Shown piece after piece: positions 44,674 through 54,048 of a stretch of 64,000 bases of DNA. The notes under the pieces are model-generated. The model was not told the origin of the DNA and searched no databases. It saw only the letters and a program-made list of their open reading frames with translations. Positions within the stretch are counted from its first letter, which is position 1; each line of letters starts with the position of its first letter. Origin of the DNA: an uncultured Luminiphilus sp. (GTDB taxonomy: Bacteria; Pseudomonadota; Gammaproteobacteria; Pseudomonadales; Halieaceae); the NCBI GenBank assembly GCA_938084055.1, contig CALKDK010000009.1:1-64000 (forward strand), written 5' to 3'. The translations under genes were made by a program, and so were the position numbers.

Positions 44674-45417
44674 TCAGGCCGACCTTCGCTGCCGCAGGGC
44701 CTCGTACAGACAGATACCTGTTGCCACAGATACGTTGAGGCTGGAGACACTGCCGAGCATGGGCAGGCTGACCAAAAAATCACAGTGCTCCGCAGTTAGA
44801 CGCCGCATGCCACAGCCCTCGGCCCCCATCACAATGCCTGTAGCTCCCGTAAAATCCTGCTCATAGAGTGTCACCGAAGCGGTGTCAGAGGTCCCGACAA
44901 GCCAGACCCCCTCCGCCTGAAGGGCGCGCAGTGTTCGAGCGAGATTCGTCACCCGCACAAAAGGCACGGTCTCCGCTGCACCACAGGCAACCTTGCGAGC
45001 GACGGCGGTCAGGCCCACCGCGCCGTCCTGGGGCACCACGACCGCCGTCACGCCCGCAGCATCTGCAGTCCGCAAGCAGGCACCGAGATTGTGAGGGTCA
45101 GTGATCTCATCAAGAATCAAGAGCAGCGGCGCCTCGGAACGCTGCACCAAAGCCATCAAACCTGCCTCATCGGCTGCAGCCATGCCCCTGTCGGCATCCA
45201 GTTGGGCAGCAACCCCCTGGTGCCGGCCCCCGATCTGCTCATCGAGAACCTCCCGGGTCACACGCTCTATGGTGATACCCTGGTCTCTGGCCAATCGCTC
45301 GATAGCCTGCAGGCGCTTGTTCTGCCGCGTAGAGTCCAGGCACAGTCGGGTTACCGCCCGCGGCTCCCTGCGAACCAAAGCCTCCACCGCATGAAAGCCA
45401 TAGGCCCAGTCACTCAT
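44674..45417 (-). CDS. rlmB: 23S rRNA (guanosine(2251)-2'-O)-methyltransferase
   Basis: SpoU-class knotted methyltransferase that modifies G2251 in the peptidyl-transferase P loop using S-adenosylmethionine. The 247-residue protein has the N-terminal YGFHAVEALV RNA-binding part, ILDEITDPHNLGACLRTADA motif 1, VMGAEGCGMRRL motif 2 and SLNVSVATGICLYEA motif 3. It overlaps rnr by four bases, the normal rnr-rlmB pair of gammaproteobacteria. Confidence 0.96.
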   Translation of the reverse strand: MSDWAYGFHAVEALVRREPRAVTRLCLDSTRQNKRLQAIERLARDQGITIERVTREVLDEQIGGRHQGVAAQLDADRGMAAADEAGLMALVQRSEAPLLLILDEITDPHNLGACLRTADAAGVTAVVVPQDGAVGLTAVARKVACGAAETVPFVRVTNLARTLRALQAEGVWLVGTSDTASVTLYEQDFTGATGIVMGAEGCGMRRLTAEHCDFLVSLPMLGSVSSLNVSVATGICLYEALRQRRSA

Positions 45418-47867
45418 TGTTGCGTCTGCCCTCGCCCGGACTTTTTGCTGGAACCCTTGGTACTTTTTTTCTGCTTTGCCGGGACCTGCCCCCGCCCCTC
45501 ACGGCCGGCACCCTTCGCTGCCGCCGGCTTGGCTTTTTTGTCTTTGGTTCGCTTTCGGGCCCCAGCCCCACCTGCACCCTTCGTGCTCCCCTTACGGCCC
45601 TTTCGTGGGGACGAAGTTTGGTCATGACCCACCATTTCCAGGTCAATCTTGCGCTCATCAAGGTCAACCCGCGCCACACTGACCTGCGCCGAGTCACCCA
45701 ACTGGAAGGTTCGACGCGTGCGCTCACCCACCAGGCGCTGCCGCGGGGCATCAAAATGATAGTAGTCCCCGGGTAATGCACTGATATGCACCAATCCCTC
45801 GATATACAAATCCTGTAATTCAACAAAGACGCCAAATGCCGTAACCGCGACGATGACCCCCGTAAATTCTTCCCCTACCCTGTCCTTCAGGAACTCACAC
45901 TTCAGCCAGGCCTCGACCTCCCGGGTAGCATCATCGGCCCGGCGCTCGGTGAACGAACAGCGCTCCCCGAGGGCGGCGACAGCGCCGGTGTCGTAGGGAT
46001 AGCCTGCTCCCGTCCTGCGCTTGGATGCGCCCTCTGTTGAGCGCGTGTTTTGGGGAAATTTGCCTCCTCGGATAAGACTTCGAATCGCCCGATGCACCAG
46101 AAGATCAGGATAACGACGAATCGGGGATGTAAAGTGAGCGTAAGCCGGATAGTGCAAACCGAAATGCCCTTTATTCTCCGGCTGGTATACCGCCTGGCTC
46201 AGCGACCGCAACAGCATGGTCTGTATAACAGAGGCATCATCCCGGCCGGCCACTGTCGCCAGTAGCCGCTGGTAGTCGTCGGGTGTCGGTTGCTCTCCAC
46301 CGCCCAGGTCGAGTGCCAGTTCGCCCAGGAATTCCCGCACATTAGCCAGTCGTTCAGCACTCGGGCCCTCATGTACCCGGAACAGCACCGGATACCCTGA
46401 GGACTCCAGGAGTTGAGCCGTGGCGACATTCGCTGCCAGCATGCACTCCTCAATCAGTTTGTGCGCATCATTGCGCTGCACGGGAATAATAGCCTCGATT
46501 TTGCGCGTTTCATTGAAGATGATCCGGGTCTCCACCGTCTCGAAATCAATGGCACCCCGTCGTTCCCGGGCGCTGCGGAGGCAGACATACAGTGCCTGCA
46601 GATTGACGAGGTCCGGGTAGCGCTCAGCTGGCACCGCCTCATGGAAACCCTCCTCGAGCACCTCGGCAACCTGCGTGTAGGTAAGGCGGGCGTGGGAGTG
46701 TATGACGGCTTCGTAAAAGACGCTCTCTGTCACCATGCCATTGCCCCCAATGACCATCTCACACACCATGGCCAGGCGATCTACGGCGGGCTTCAGGGAG
46801 CAGAGGCCGTTGGACAGCACCTCTGGAAACATCGGTACCACCCGCTCGGGGAAGTAGACCGAGTTACCCCGCTCAACCGCCTCCTCATCGAGCGCGGATC
46901 CCGGTGCCACATAGTGGGAGACATCGGCAATGGCGACCCATAAACGAAACCCCGCGCCCTCGGGACGGCAGTAGACCGCATCGTCAAAATCACGGGCATC
47001 CTCGCCGTCTATGGTGACAAAGGGTTTTTCCCGAAGGTCAATCCGCGCTCGCTTATCGGCTGAGTCAGGCTCCTTACCCAGGGCAGCGGCCTCTGCGAGC
47101 GCAGCATCAGGCCACTGCCACGGTATTTGGTGCGCGCGGATGGCGATATCAATTTCCAATCCGGGGTCAAGATGATCACCCAGAATCTCTTCCACCGTAC
47201 CCTTGGCACCCAAAACCTGCGTTGGGTAATCGGTAATGCGGACCGATACCATCTGCCCGGGTACCGCACCCTGCTTTTTGTTGGGTGGAATGAGTATGTG
47301 CTGAGTCACCCGGGTGTTGTAGGGCAGCAGAAAACCGATGCCACTCTCCTCCATATAGCGCCCGGGGAGCGTTGTGATCGCCCGTTCAAGTACCTCTACA
47401 ACCTTTCCTTCGCGGCGACCCCGGGCGTCAGTACCCACCGCTGCCACCAGCGTGCGGTCCCCGTCAAAGACCTTTTGCATCTCCCGGCTGCTCAGATAAA
47501 GGTCGTCACCACCCTCTACCGGCGAGGCGAAACCATAGCCGTCGCGATGTCCAATGATCCGGCAGGCCTCTAGGTCAAGCCGCTCGCTCAAGCCAATCTG
47601 ACCCCTGCGATCGAGGTGCAGCTGACCATCTCGACACATCGCTTTGACACGCCGCCGCAGTGCCTCGAGCTCCTGTTCACCAGACAGGCCCAGGGCCGCC
47701 GCCAGAGCAGATAGCTTGAAGAGTTCACCGGATTCTTCGAGCAGGTGCAGAATGACCTCGCGACTGGCGATGGGATTTTCATAACGATCCGCCTCCCGCG
47801 CTGCATTTGGGTCCTTGGGCTTACGGATTTTTTTTGGCTGCCCGGCTGGCGGCTTGCGATTTTTCAA
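45414..47867 (-). CDS. rnr: Ribonuclease R
   Basis: 3'-5' exoribonuclease for structured RNA, important in rRNA decay, trans-translation and cold. The 817-residue chain has an N-terminal helix-turn-helix, two cold-shock-like barrels (GYGFASPVEGGDDLYLS), the RNB catalytic domain with VTIDGEDARDFDDAVY carrying the metal-binding aspartates, an S1 domain near 640-720, and a lysine/glycine-rich tail of about 70 residues that binds structured RNA. The start is TTG at 47867, with no nearby ATG that keeps the basic N-terminus. It is the first gene of the rnr-rlmB pair. Confidence 0.96.
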   Translation of the reverse strand: MKNRKPPAGQPKKIRKPKDPNAAREADRYENPIASREVILHLLEESGELFKLSALAAALGLSGEQELEALRRRVKAMCRDGQLHLDRRGQIGLSERLDLEACRIIGHRDGYGFASPVEGGDDLYLSSREMQKVFDGDRTLVAAVGTDARGRREGKVVEVLERAITTLPGRYMEESGIGFLLPYNTRVTQHILIPPNKKQGAVPGQMVSVRITDYPTQVLGAKGTVEEILGDHLDPGLEIDIAIRAHQIPWQWPDAALAEAAALGKEPDSADKRARIDLREKPFVTIDGEDARDFDDAVYCRPEGAGFRLWVAIADVSHYVAPGSALDEEAVERGNSVYFPERVVPMFPEVLSNGLCSLKPAVDRLAMVCEMVIGGNGMVTESVFYEAVIHSHARLTYTQVAEVLEEGFHEAVPAERYPDLVNLQALYVCLRSARERRGAIDFETVETRIIFNETRKIEAIIPVQRNDAHKLIEECMLAANVATAQLLESSGYPVLFRVHEGPSAERLANVREFLGELALDLGGGEQPTPDDYQRLLATVAGRDDASVIQTMLLRSLSQAVYQPENKGHFGLHYPAYAHFTSPIRRYPDLLVHRAIRSLIRGGKFPQNTRSTEGASKRRTGAGYPYDTGAVAALGERCSFTERRADDATREVEAWLKCEFLKDRVGEEFTGVIVAVTAFGVFVELQDLYIEGLVHISALPGDYYHFDAPRQRLVGERTRRTFQLGDSAQVSVARVDLDERKIDLEMVGHDQTSSPRKGRKGSTKGAGGAGARKRTKDKKAKPAAAKGAGREGRGQVPAKQKKSTKGSSKKSGRGQTQQ

Positions 47868-48266
47868 GTCAATTACAGGTCTCGTGCTGGAAAATGCGGC
47901 GCCTCAGTTTTGCGCGGCGGGGAAACATATTTATCTGGCTACGTCCGGGGTGTAGGTTAACAGTTCGACTGCGACAAATCCCCGTGCCTTGATCAAGCGG
48001 CGCGAGCTCCCCCAGGGGCGGTTTGACCGGCCTGTCTACTGGTGAGATCTCATCCTGACCGACCCCCCTGCAGGAGACCGCGACCAGCAACCCGATCCAC
48101 CGGCATTTCAATGTGACTGGCAGCGCAGGCGGTTGTTCAGGAAGAATCTGTCGCGATTGGACAGATTATAGAGGTCGTAGCATTTGAGAAGATGACCGAC
48201 CATTGCTAAGTTAAAGATCCTGAGAATAAACCATTCGCAGACTCATAGCCCAGAGAGGGGAATACC
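47868..48266. other. Divergent intergenic region between rnr and a secreted protein gene
   Basis: About 400 bases. Some gammaproteobacteria have a tRNA upstream of rnr; I found no cloverleaf here. Promoters for both directions must lie within it, but no -35/-10 pair stands out. No repeat or coding frame with a ribosome site was seen. Confidence 0.4.
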
Positions 48267-48647
48267 ATGAAAAAAATCGTTGCGGCCGCCATTGCCGCGT
48301 TTTCGCTGGCCGCTGTACAGGCCCTGGCCGGCAGCCCTGTTCAGGTCTGGAAGTGTCAGATCAATGACGAAATGGGCGAGGAAGAGCTAGTCAAATACTC
48401 GGGCCAATGGGCCGAGGCTGCCAGCAAGGTACCCGGCGGCGAAAGCATGAGCAACCAGGTTTACTTCCCGGTTGCGGTAGGGGCAGACGGCAACGGCACG
48501 GACCTGCTATTCATCTCCTCCTGGCCCAATTTCGAGGATTATGGGAAATTCTGGGACGCCTATCCAGACTCGGACGCGGCAGCCATGGAAGGTGGGGCCA
48601 TGTCCTGTCACGGCAGCCAACTCTGGGAAGATATGTCCATCAAGTGA
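48267..48647 (+). CDS. Small secreted protein, single-domain relative of the 61.7-kb lipoprotein
   Basis: A 126-residue protein with a clean signal peptide (MKKIVAAAIAAFSLAAVQALA) and two further cysteines (WKCQIN and MSCHGS) that could form a disulfide. The body pattern, VWKC then LLFISSWPNFEDYGKFW and a final SQLWEDMSI, resembles each half of the lipoprotein encoded at 61670-62449, so I regard them as sharing a domain, perhaps of the dimeric alpha/beta barrel type. No function is known to me. A GAGAGGGG ribosome site precedes the ATG, and a strong terminator follows. Confidence 0.8.
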   Translation: MKKIVAAAIAAFSLAAVQALAGSPVQVWKCQINDEMGEEELVKYSGQWAEAASKVPGGESMSNQVYFPVAVGADGNGTDLLFISSWPNFEDYGKFWDAYPDSDAAAMEGGAMSCHGSQLWEDMSIK

Positions 48648-48667
48648 TCATTGCAGCCGCGAAATAG

Positions 48668-48692
48668 AAAGCCGCCCATGGGCGGCTTTTTT
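48668..48692 (+). terminator. Intrinsic terminator after the small secreted protein gene
   Basis: AAAGCCGCC, loop CATG, GGCGGCTTT followed by three more T residues. A strong hairpin with T-run 21 bases after the stop. It insulates the amidinotransferase gene, which starts at 48757, leaving only about 65 bases for a promoter of the biosynthetic genes. Confidence 0.9.
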
Positions 48693-48756
48693 ATGTGGCA
48701 CAGTGTGGCACGGCCGGCTTGTACTGCCACCCGGTGGAACACTGCAACAGGAGATT

Positions 48757-49824
48757 ATGGGCGTGTCTATGGTATGGAGTTGTAACGAGTGGGATCCGCT
48801 TGAGGAAGTCGTGGTCGGCACCGCCCTGGGGGCCAGATTTCCCCATGCTGACCCGAGTACCCGACTGGCGGAGTACCCTGGTCGGTCGCTCAATGACATT
48901 CCCCAGGGACCTTTCCCGGCCGACCTCATCGAAGAGGCCGAGGAGGACCTCGAGACGTTCGTGGCGGTGCTGGAGCGAGCAGGTGTTTCGGTCCGCAGGC
49001 CGTCGCTCTGGGAGCACGACCGGGTTTTCAGCACCGTACACTGGTCCACCCCGGGCTACTATAACTACTGCCCTCGGGATATCTTGCTCACCGTTGGGGA
49101 CCAGATCATTGAAACACCCAACGTGATCCGCGGTCGCAGCCAGGAAACCTTCAGTTATCGAGAGCTGCTGCTCGAGTACATGGCGTCAGGGGCACGCTGG
49201 TACAGCGCCCCACGCCCGATGCTACGCGATGCGCTTTTTGATGCAGACCCCCAAAAACCCACGCCGCGGAACATCGAGCCCGCATTTGACGCAGCGAACA
49301 TACTGCGTTTTGGCAGGGACCTACTGTATCTGGTGAGCGCGACGGGCAACGAGATGGGAGGCCACTGGCTGCAGTCTATTCTCGGCGATAGCTACCGGGT
49401 CCACTTTATGCAGGATGTCTACTTTGGTAGCCATATTGACTCCACACTGGTCGCCCTGCGCCCAGGACTTGTACTTGCCAATCCAGAGCGCCTGAACGAC
49501 GCCAGCTTGCCGGAATTTCTGAAAGAGTGGGAGGTGATTTACAGCCCGCCAATGGAGAACCAGGCACGACACTCTGCGGATTACCTGGAGCGCGCCATCG
49601 GCAGCGAATGGATCGATATGAATCTGTTCAGTATCGATCCGGAAACCGTTGTGGTGGATAGTGACCAGAGCCAGCTGATCCGGCTTCTGGAGAGCAAGGG
49701 ACTCAATGTCGTGCCAATCAAGCTTCGCCATTCACGAATGCTCGGTGGCGGATTCCACTGCGTAACCCTAGACGTACGGCGCCGGGGAACCCTTGAAGGC
49801 TACTTCAAGGGATCGCCGCACTAG
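48757..49824 (+). CDS. Amidinotransferase (arginine:amine type)
   Basis: A 355-residue enzyme of the glycine/inosamine amidinotransferase family, which moves the amidino group of arginine to an amine to make a guanidino compound. The catalytic triad is visible: Asp in FDAANILRFGRDLLY, His in GSHIDSTLVALRPG and nucleophile Cys335 in GGGFHCVTLD. AGGAG sits just before the start; ATG at 48757 (spacing three), GTG at 48763 and ATG at 48769 are all possible. It is the first gene of a plus-strand set with the NRPS (12 bases downstream) and PPTase. The acceptor may be diaminopropionate or its polymer, which is inference. Confidence 0.87.
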   Translation: MGVSMVWSCNEWDPLEEVVVGTALGARFPHADPSTRLAEYPGRSLNDIPQGPFPADLIEEAEEDLETFVAVLERAGVSVRRPSLWEHDRVFSTVHWSTPGYYNYCPRDILLTVGDQIIETPNVIRGRSQETFSYRELLLEYMASGARWYSAPRPMLRDALFDADPQKPTPRNIEPAFDAANILRFGRDLLYLVSATGNEMGGHWLQSILGDSYRVHFMQDVYFGSHIDSTLVALRPGLVLANPERLNDASLPEFLKEWEVIYSPPMENQARHSADYLERAIGSEWIDMNLFSIDPETVVVDSDQSQLIRLLESKGLNVVPIKLRHSRMLGGGFHCVTLDVRRRGTLEGYFKGSPH

Positions 49825-49836
49825 CGAATCGGTCAT

Positions 49837-52800
49837 ATGCTCTGGCTGACCATGGTCACGCTGTGTGTACTGGGTCTGACAACCCTGGCCTGGTGGCGCT
49901 ACTGCCACGTCCTGACAACTTCAACAGCGAACCTGCCAACAGACCCACTCAGCCTGAAGAGCCCGCCCGGTAGAGACCCATGGATCCGCGCGCAGCACCA
50001 AAAGGGCGTGACCTGGTTGCACGAAATTTTTGAACGCAGTGCTGCACGCTACCCGGGCCACACCGCCCTGCAAGTCCCGACTTCCGGGGAGGTGCTGACC
50101 TACCGGGAGCTCAACACGCGGGCAGAGCAGCTGGCAGCTGAGATTTCCCGCCACCTCACCGGACCCGATCAGGTCGTGGCGGTATCACTGGAGCAAAACC
50201 AGGCGGAAATCGTTGCGGTTCACCTCGCCATCCTGAAGGCCGGCGCAACACAGCTTTTTCTCGATCCCGCCGCACCCCCGGGCATGCACCAGCATATGTT
50301 GCAAGACGCCGATCCCGTCCTGATCATTCACGATGAAGGCACCCAGGTACCGGCCAACCTGACGGCGCTCAATGTCCGGAACGTCGCCGCCACGGCTTCC
50401 CTGTCGAGGACGCCACCCGTCTGGCTGGATGAGCCCCAGGAGCGCCTCGCGGCCCTGTTTTACACCAGCGGCACAACAGGGCGACCTAAGGGGGTGGAGT
50501 GCGCCCACGCGGGCTACACCAATCTGGCACGCAGCTACGCCAGCTACTTCGATTTCACAGCCGGCGCAGATGCAACCTCCCTCACCTCATCGCTGGGCTA
50601 TGACGGTAGTATCTCCGAGTTATACAGCGCCTGGGTGTTCGGCGCTGCCGTAGTTTTGCTGACCAAGGAAGAGGTGCGCTCGGGTCCCGACCTCCTGCCC
50701 ATCCTGCGCAGGGAAGAGGTCACCGCGCTTTTTTGTCCACCGGTGCTGTTAAGCACGCTGTCAGACCAGCCGGAAGAAGATCTGCCCTATCCTATCTGCC
50801 GGTACGTTATACCGGCAGGCGAGGCCTTCCCGGCCAATCTCGTGGAGCCCTGGTCAAGGGCACGCCGACAGATCGTCAACACATACGGCCCGACCGAAGC
50901 CAGTACCGACACCAGCCGCCAACTGCTGGTACCGGGCAAGCCCGTCACTATCGGTACGCCATTTCCCGGGGTCGAGTACGTCATCCTGCAACCCGAAACC
51001 CTCACCGCCCTCGCCAGAGGGGCCGCGGGTGAGCTGTGTATCGGCGGGTGTCATCTGGCGCGAGGCTACCGAAACCAGCCACAGTCCACTGCGGATCGAT
51101 TTGTGGAACACCCTGAGTATGGACGACTTTACCGCACAGGAGATCGTTGCCGAATCAACCCAGTGTCCGGGCAGGTGGAGTTTGAGGGTCGCCTTGACGC
51201 ACAGTTGAAAGTGCGGGGTCATCGTGTTGAGGCGCAGGGCATTGAATCGTTTCTGCAGGACTCAATCGAAGACATCGAATCCGCTGTTCTCGCTTATCGA
51301 AACGACGAACTGGTGGCATTTGTGCTTGCCCCCGAGCGCGGGGCATTCGTACCAGGGGACGCGCCTGTCAAAATGGCGCCTGTAGATTGGGTGCAGCCCA
51401 TACAGTTCCAGCTCAGGCAACAGTTCCCGGAACACGCGGTGCCCTCCCGCCTGTTTCTGGTCCCTGAATTCCCCCTGAAGCCCCTGTCGGGCAAAATCGA
51501 TCGGGACAACTTGCCCGAACTCCCAACAGCCCATACCCCACCGGTCAATGTGCAACCACCGGGAGCAGAAGCCGCCCATCCAACTACAGGCGAACACCCC
51601 CACGTACTGCCCATCTGCCAGAGCATCTTGGGCGAGGGACTGAACTGGGACGATGACTTTGTCGAATGGGGAGCCCATTCCATAGCCATGGCAAAGCTGA
51701 CTCAGGCGCTCAGGGGTGCGGGGTACAAAGTCTCCGTACGTGACCTGCTGACTGATTTCAGAACACCACGACGAGTCACCTTGCTGCCCATGGCCCCGCC
51801 CGCCCCCAGCCAAAAAAATGCCGGCGCGGGCGCACCTGGGAGACACCCGGCAGCGGTAACTGATGCCCATCTGCCCACCTTGGAACCCCGGGTGTTTGCG
51901 CTACTGCAGGCTCTCGCAGTCCTGCTGCTCCACCTGCCAACCCTGTTGATAATCATTGTCCTGATCGCACTGGGCGATCCCCAGGACGCCTATATCACTG
52001 GCGATGTGGCCACCATCCTCGGCCTTACCTTCGTTGCCTATCTCGCTTACCTGAGTACCCCCTTTTTAAACCTGGCCTGGGTATTGATCCTGAGAACCCT
52101 GGGGGATTCAGGAAGCTTGAGCTGTGGAACCTATTGCCAATGGAGCCGCCAACACCTGCAGGCCTGGTGGCAGGACCGACAGCAGCGGTCGGTACTGCAG
52201 CCCATGAACACGTGGCTGCGAGCGCCAGGGATTTACTCATGGCTGCTGCGCATGCTGGGCGCTGACGTTGGTCGCGGCACCCATATCTCCCAGAGTGCAG
52301 AATTTCTCGGGCCGCTGTCGCAGGTGAAGCTTGATGACCATGTAGTCGTGCAAAGCGGCGTCCAGATTAGTAGTCAGCATTGGCGAGATGGCCAATTCAC
52401 CATCGCCACAGTGTCGGTGGGCCCCAGAAGCAAATTGGGACAACGGTCATTCCTGGGCCCGGGTTCCACGATGGGCGCAGACTGCTGGCTAACGCCCCTC
52501 AGCTCCATGAAGCAAGGTAGCGAAGTCGACGACGGTCGAATGATCGACGGCGTGCATTGCGACCCTGTGGGCAGACATACAGCCTTGCAGCGACTCCGCG
52601 GAAAGCAGCCTTTGTCCACCGGACGCCTCTGGCTTGAAATCCGAAGCATTGCCCTTCAGTTCCTGATCGAAAGCCTGCTTTTTGTCCTGCCAGCGGCATT
52701 AATTTTCAGTGGAATTTCACAGCTACTGATGCCGGAACACAACGCCACCCCGGTGCAGGCCGCCTTCGTCACCATCAAGGACCAGGTGGCTGATTTTTTC

Positions 52801-54048
52801 ATCAGCGCTGTTGTCGCAGCATGGCTGACACTGCTGACCACATCCCTTCTAACCTGTACTTTTGTGAGACTTACGGCTTTCGGTCCCGGTCTGCTCTGGG
52901 GCCCCAGCCTCCGGGGCACCTTGCTGCGCTTTCGCCAGGAAAAAATGAATCAGATCCAGAGGATCTGGACCTGGACTCTAACGGGCCAGTATTTAAGGCG
53001 ACTGGCTGGCGTCAGCTATGGCAAGACCGGAGCCAGTGAGTGCGATGCCATGCTCAACCTGGTCCCGGAGATGGTCGGGACAGCCCCCAATATTTTCATG
53101 GCAAACAGTTGCCGTGCGAATGTTTTGGATGACGAAGGCGAGTGGATCTACCTCCGACCACTCCAACTCGGTGACAACTGTTTCCTCGGCAATAACAGCG
53201 TGGCGGAATCCGGTGATTTACCCGACAACCTTTTGCTTGGGGTCAGCACGCCGATCGGTGATCATCGCGTCCGAAGATCCGCCGCTAATACCACCCAAAC
53301 ACCTCTCGTGCTGGCGGGGAGCCCACCGCTGGAGTTTGCAGCTCCCGAGGGGCAAACCCCGGGTGACGAGAAGCCCTCATGGCTGCTGTTTATTATCCGA
53401 GTGCTGGTGGGTGACCTGCTCGGCATTGCCCTGGTACCGGCCATGCCTGTATTTGTGCTCGGGATGCTGCTTCTGATTATGCAGGGCTTTAACATTCCCC
53501 CAATGCTATCCGCTGTGCTGGCAGTTACCCTCTCGGCCTTCGTCCTGCAGCTGTTGGCCTTAGTCGTCAAGTTATGCCTGGTACAGGGACGTTGGGGAGA
53601 AGACCACCAGACGCCTTTCTGGTCAGTGCGGCACTTTACCTATTTTCTGGCACAGGACTGTTTTTTCAGATGGGCCGGACCGGTACTCAGGCAGCTGGGT
53701 GGGACAACGCTGGCCAGCTCACTGCTCAGGTCATTTGGCTGTCGAATCGGCCGGGGCAGTATCCTGCAGGAACCCCTTCAAGCCTTTGACTGGCACGCGG
53801 TAGACATCGGCGACCATTGCATGATTCAGGGTCAGATGCAGCTGCACAGCTTTGAACATCGCCTGCTCACCGTACGTCGTACGCAGATCGAATCCCACAG
53901 CACCGTAAATTTTGGTGCGACCATTATGGGGGGAGCCTCCCTCGCGCGACATACGACCGTGGACGGGCTGGGGTTGGTGATGAAAGGCATGGTGTTGTCG
54001 CCAGGCCTGCACGCCGGCAGCCCGGTTAATCTGGAGCAGCCACTGTGA
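49837..54048 (+). CDS. Pls-like single-module NRPS: adenylation, carrier and membrane terminal domain
   Basis: A 1403-residue synthetase. Residues 5-25 form an N-terminal membrane anchor. The adenylation domain (about 60-560) has YTSGTTGRPKG, NTYGPTEAS, YRTGDRC and PLSGKIDR with the catalytic Lys. A carrier domain follows with phosphopantetheine Ser615 in WGAHSIAM. There is no condensation or thioesterase domain. The rest has six hydrophobic segments (about 686-712, 724-755, 937-965, 986-1015, 1182-1218, 1225-1250) that bracket three hexapeptide-like beta-helix modules (812-900, 1060-1150, 1300-1400). This is the layout of epsilon-poly-lysine synthetase Pls, whose tail polymerises amino acids iteratively. 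The pocket residues I read by eye are D, G, S, F, I, A, T, T, D, with an acidic last residue. Diaminopropionate is the likely monomer given sbnA/sbnB. Confidence 0.88.
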   Translation: MLWLTMVTLCVLGLTTLAWWRYCHVLTTSTANLPTDPLSLKSPPGRDPWIRAQHQKGVTWLHEIFERSAARYPGHTALQVPTSGEVLTYRELNTRAEQLAAEISRHLTGPDQVVAVSLEQNQAEIVAVHLAILKAGATQLFLDPAAPPGMHQHMLQDADPVLIIHDEGTQVPANLTALNVRNVAATASLSRTPPVWLDEPQERLAALFYTSGTTGRPKGVECAHAGYTNLARSYASYFDFTAGADATSLTSSLGYDGSISELYSAWVFGAAVVLLTKEEVRSGPDLLPILRREEVTALFCPPVLLSTLSDQPEEDLPYPICRYVIPAGEAFPANLVEPWSRARRQIVNTYGPTEASTDTSRQLLVPGKPVTIGTPFPGVEYVILQPETLTALARGAAGELCIGGCHLARGYRNQPQSTADRFVEHPEYGRLYRTGDRCRINPVSGQVEFEGRLDAQLKVRGHRVEAQGIESFLQDSIEDIESAVLAYRNDELVAFVLAPERGAFVPGDAPVKMAPVDWVQPIQFQLRQQFPEHAVPSRLFLVPEFPLKPLSGKIDRDNLPELPTAHTPPVNVQPPGAEAAHPTTGEHPHVLPICQSILGEGLNWDDDFVEWGAHSIAMAKLTQALRGAGYKVSVRDLLTDFRTPRRVTLLPMAPPAPSQKNAGAGAPGRHPAAVTDAHLPTLEPRVFALLQALAVLLLHLPTLLIIIVLIALGDPQDAYITGDVATILGLTFVAYLAYLSTPFLNLAWVLILRTLGDSGSLSCGTYCQWSRQHLQAWWQDRQQRSVLQPMNTWLRAPGIYSWLLRMLGADVGRGTHISQSAEFLGPLSQVKLDDHVVVQSGVQISSQHWRDGQFTIATVSVGPRSKLGQRSFLGPGSTMGADCWLTPLSSMKQGSEVDDGRMIDGVHCDPVGRHTALQRLRGKQPLSTGRLWLEIRSIALQFLIESLLFVLPAALIFSGISQLLMPEHNATPVQAAFVTIKDQVADFFISAVVAAWLTLLTTSLLTCTFVRLTAFGPGLLWGPSLRGTLLRFRQEKMNQIQRIWTWTLTGQYLRRLAGVSYGKTGASECDAMLNLVPEMVGTAPNIFMANSCRANVLDDEGEWIYLRPLQLGDNCFLGNNSVAESGDLPDNLLLGVSTPIGDHRVRRSAANTTQTPLVLAGSPPLEFAAPEGQTPGDEKPSWLLFIIRVLVGDLLGIALVPAMPVFVLGMLLLIMQGFNIPPMLSAVLAVTLSAFVLQLLALVVKLCLVQGRWGEDHQTPFWSVRHFTYFLAQDCFFRWAGPVLRQLGGTTLASSLLRSFGCRIGRGSILQEPLQAFDWHAVDIGDHCMIQGQMQLHSFEHRLLTVRRTQIESHSTVNFGATIMGGASLARHTTVDGLGLVMKGMVLSPGLHAGSPVNLEQPL

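Noticed and set aside
48541-48756. N-terminal extension of the amidinotransferase frame
   Set aside because: Overlaps the secreted protein gene and its terminator; a ribosome site sits at 48749, just before the internal start.
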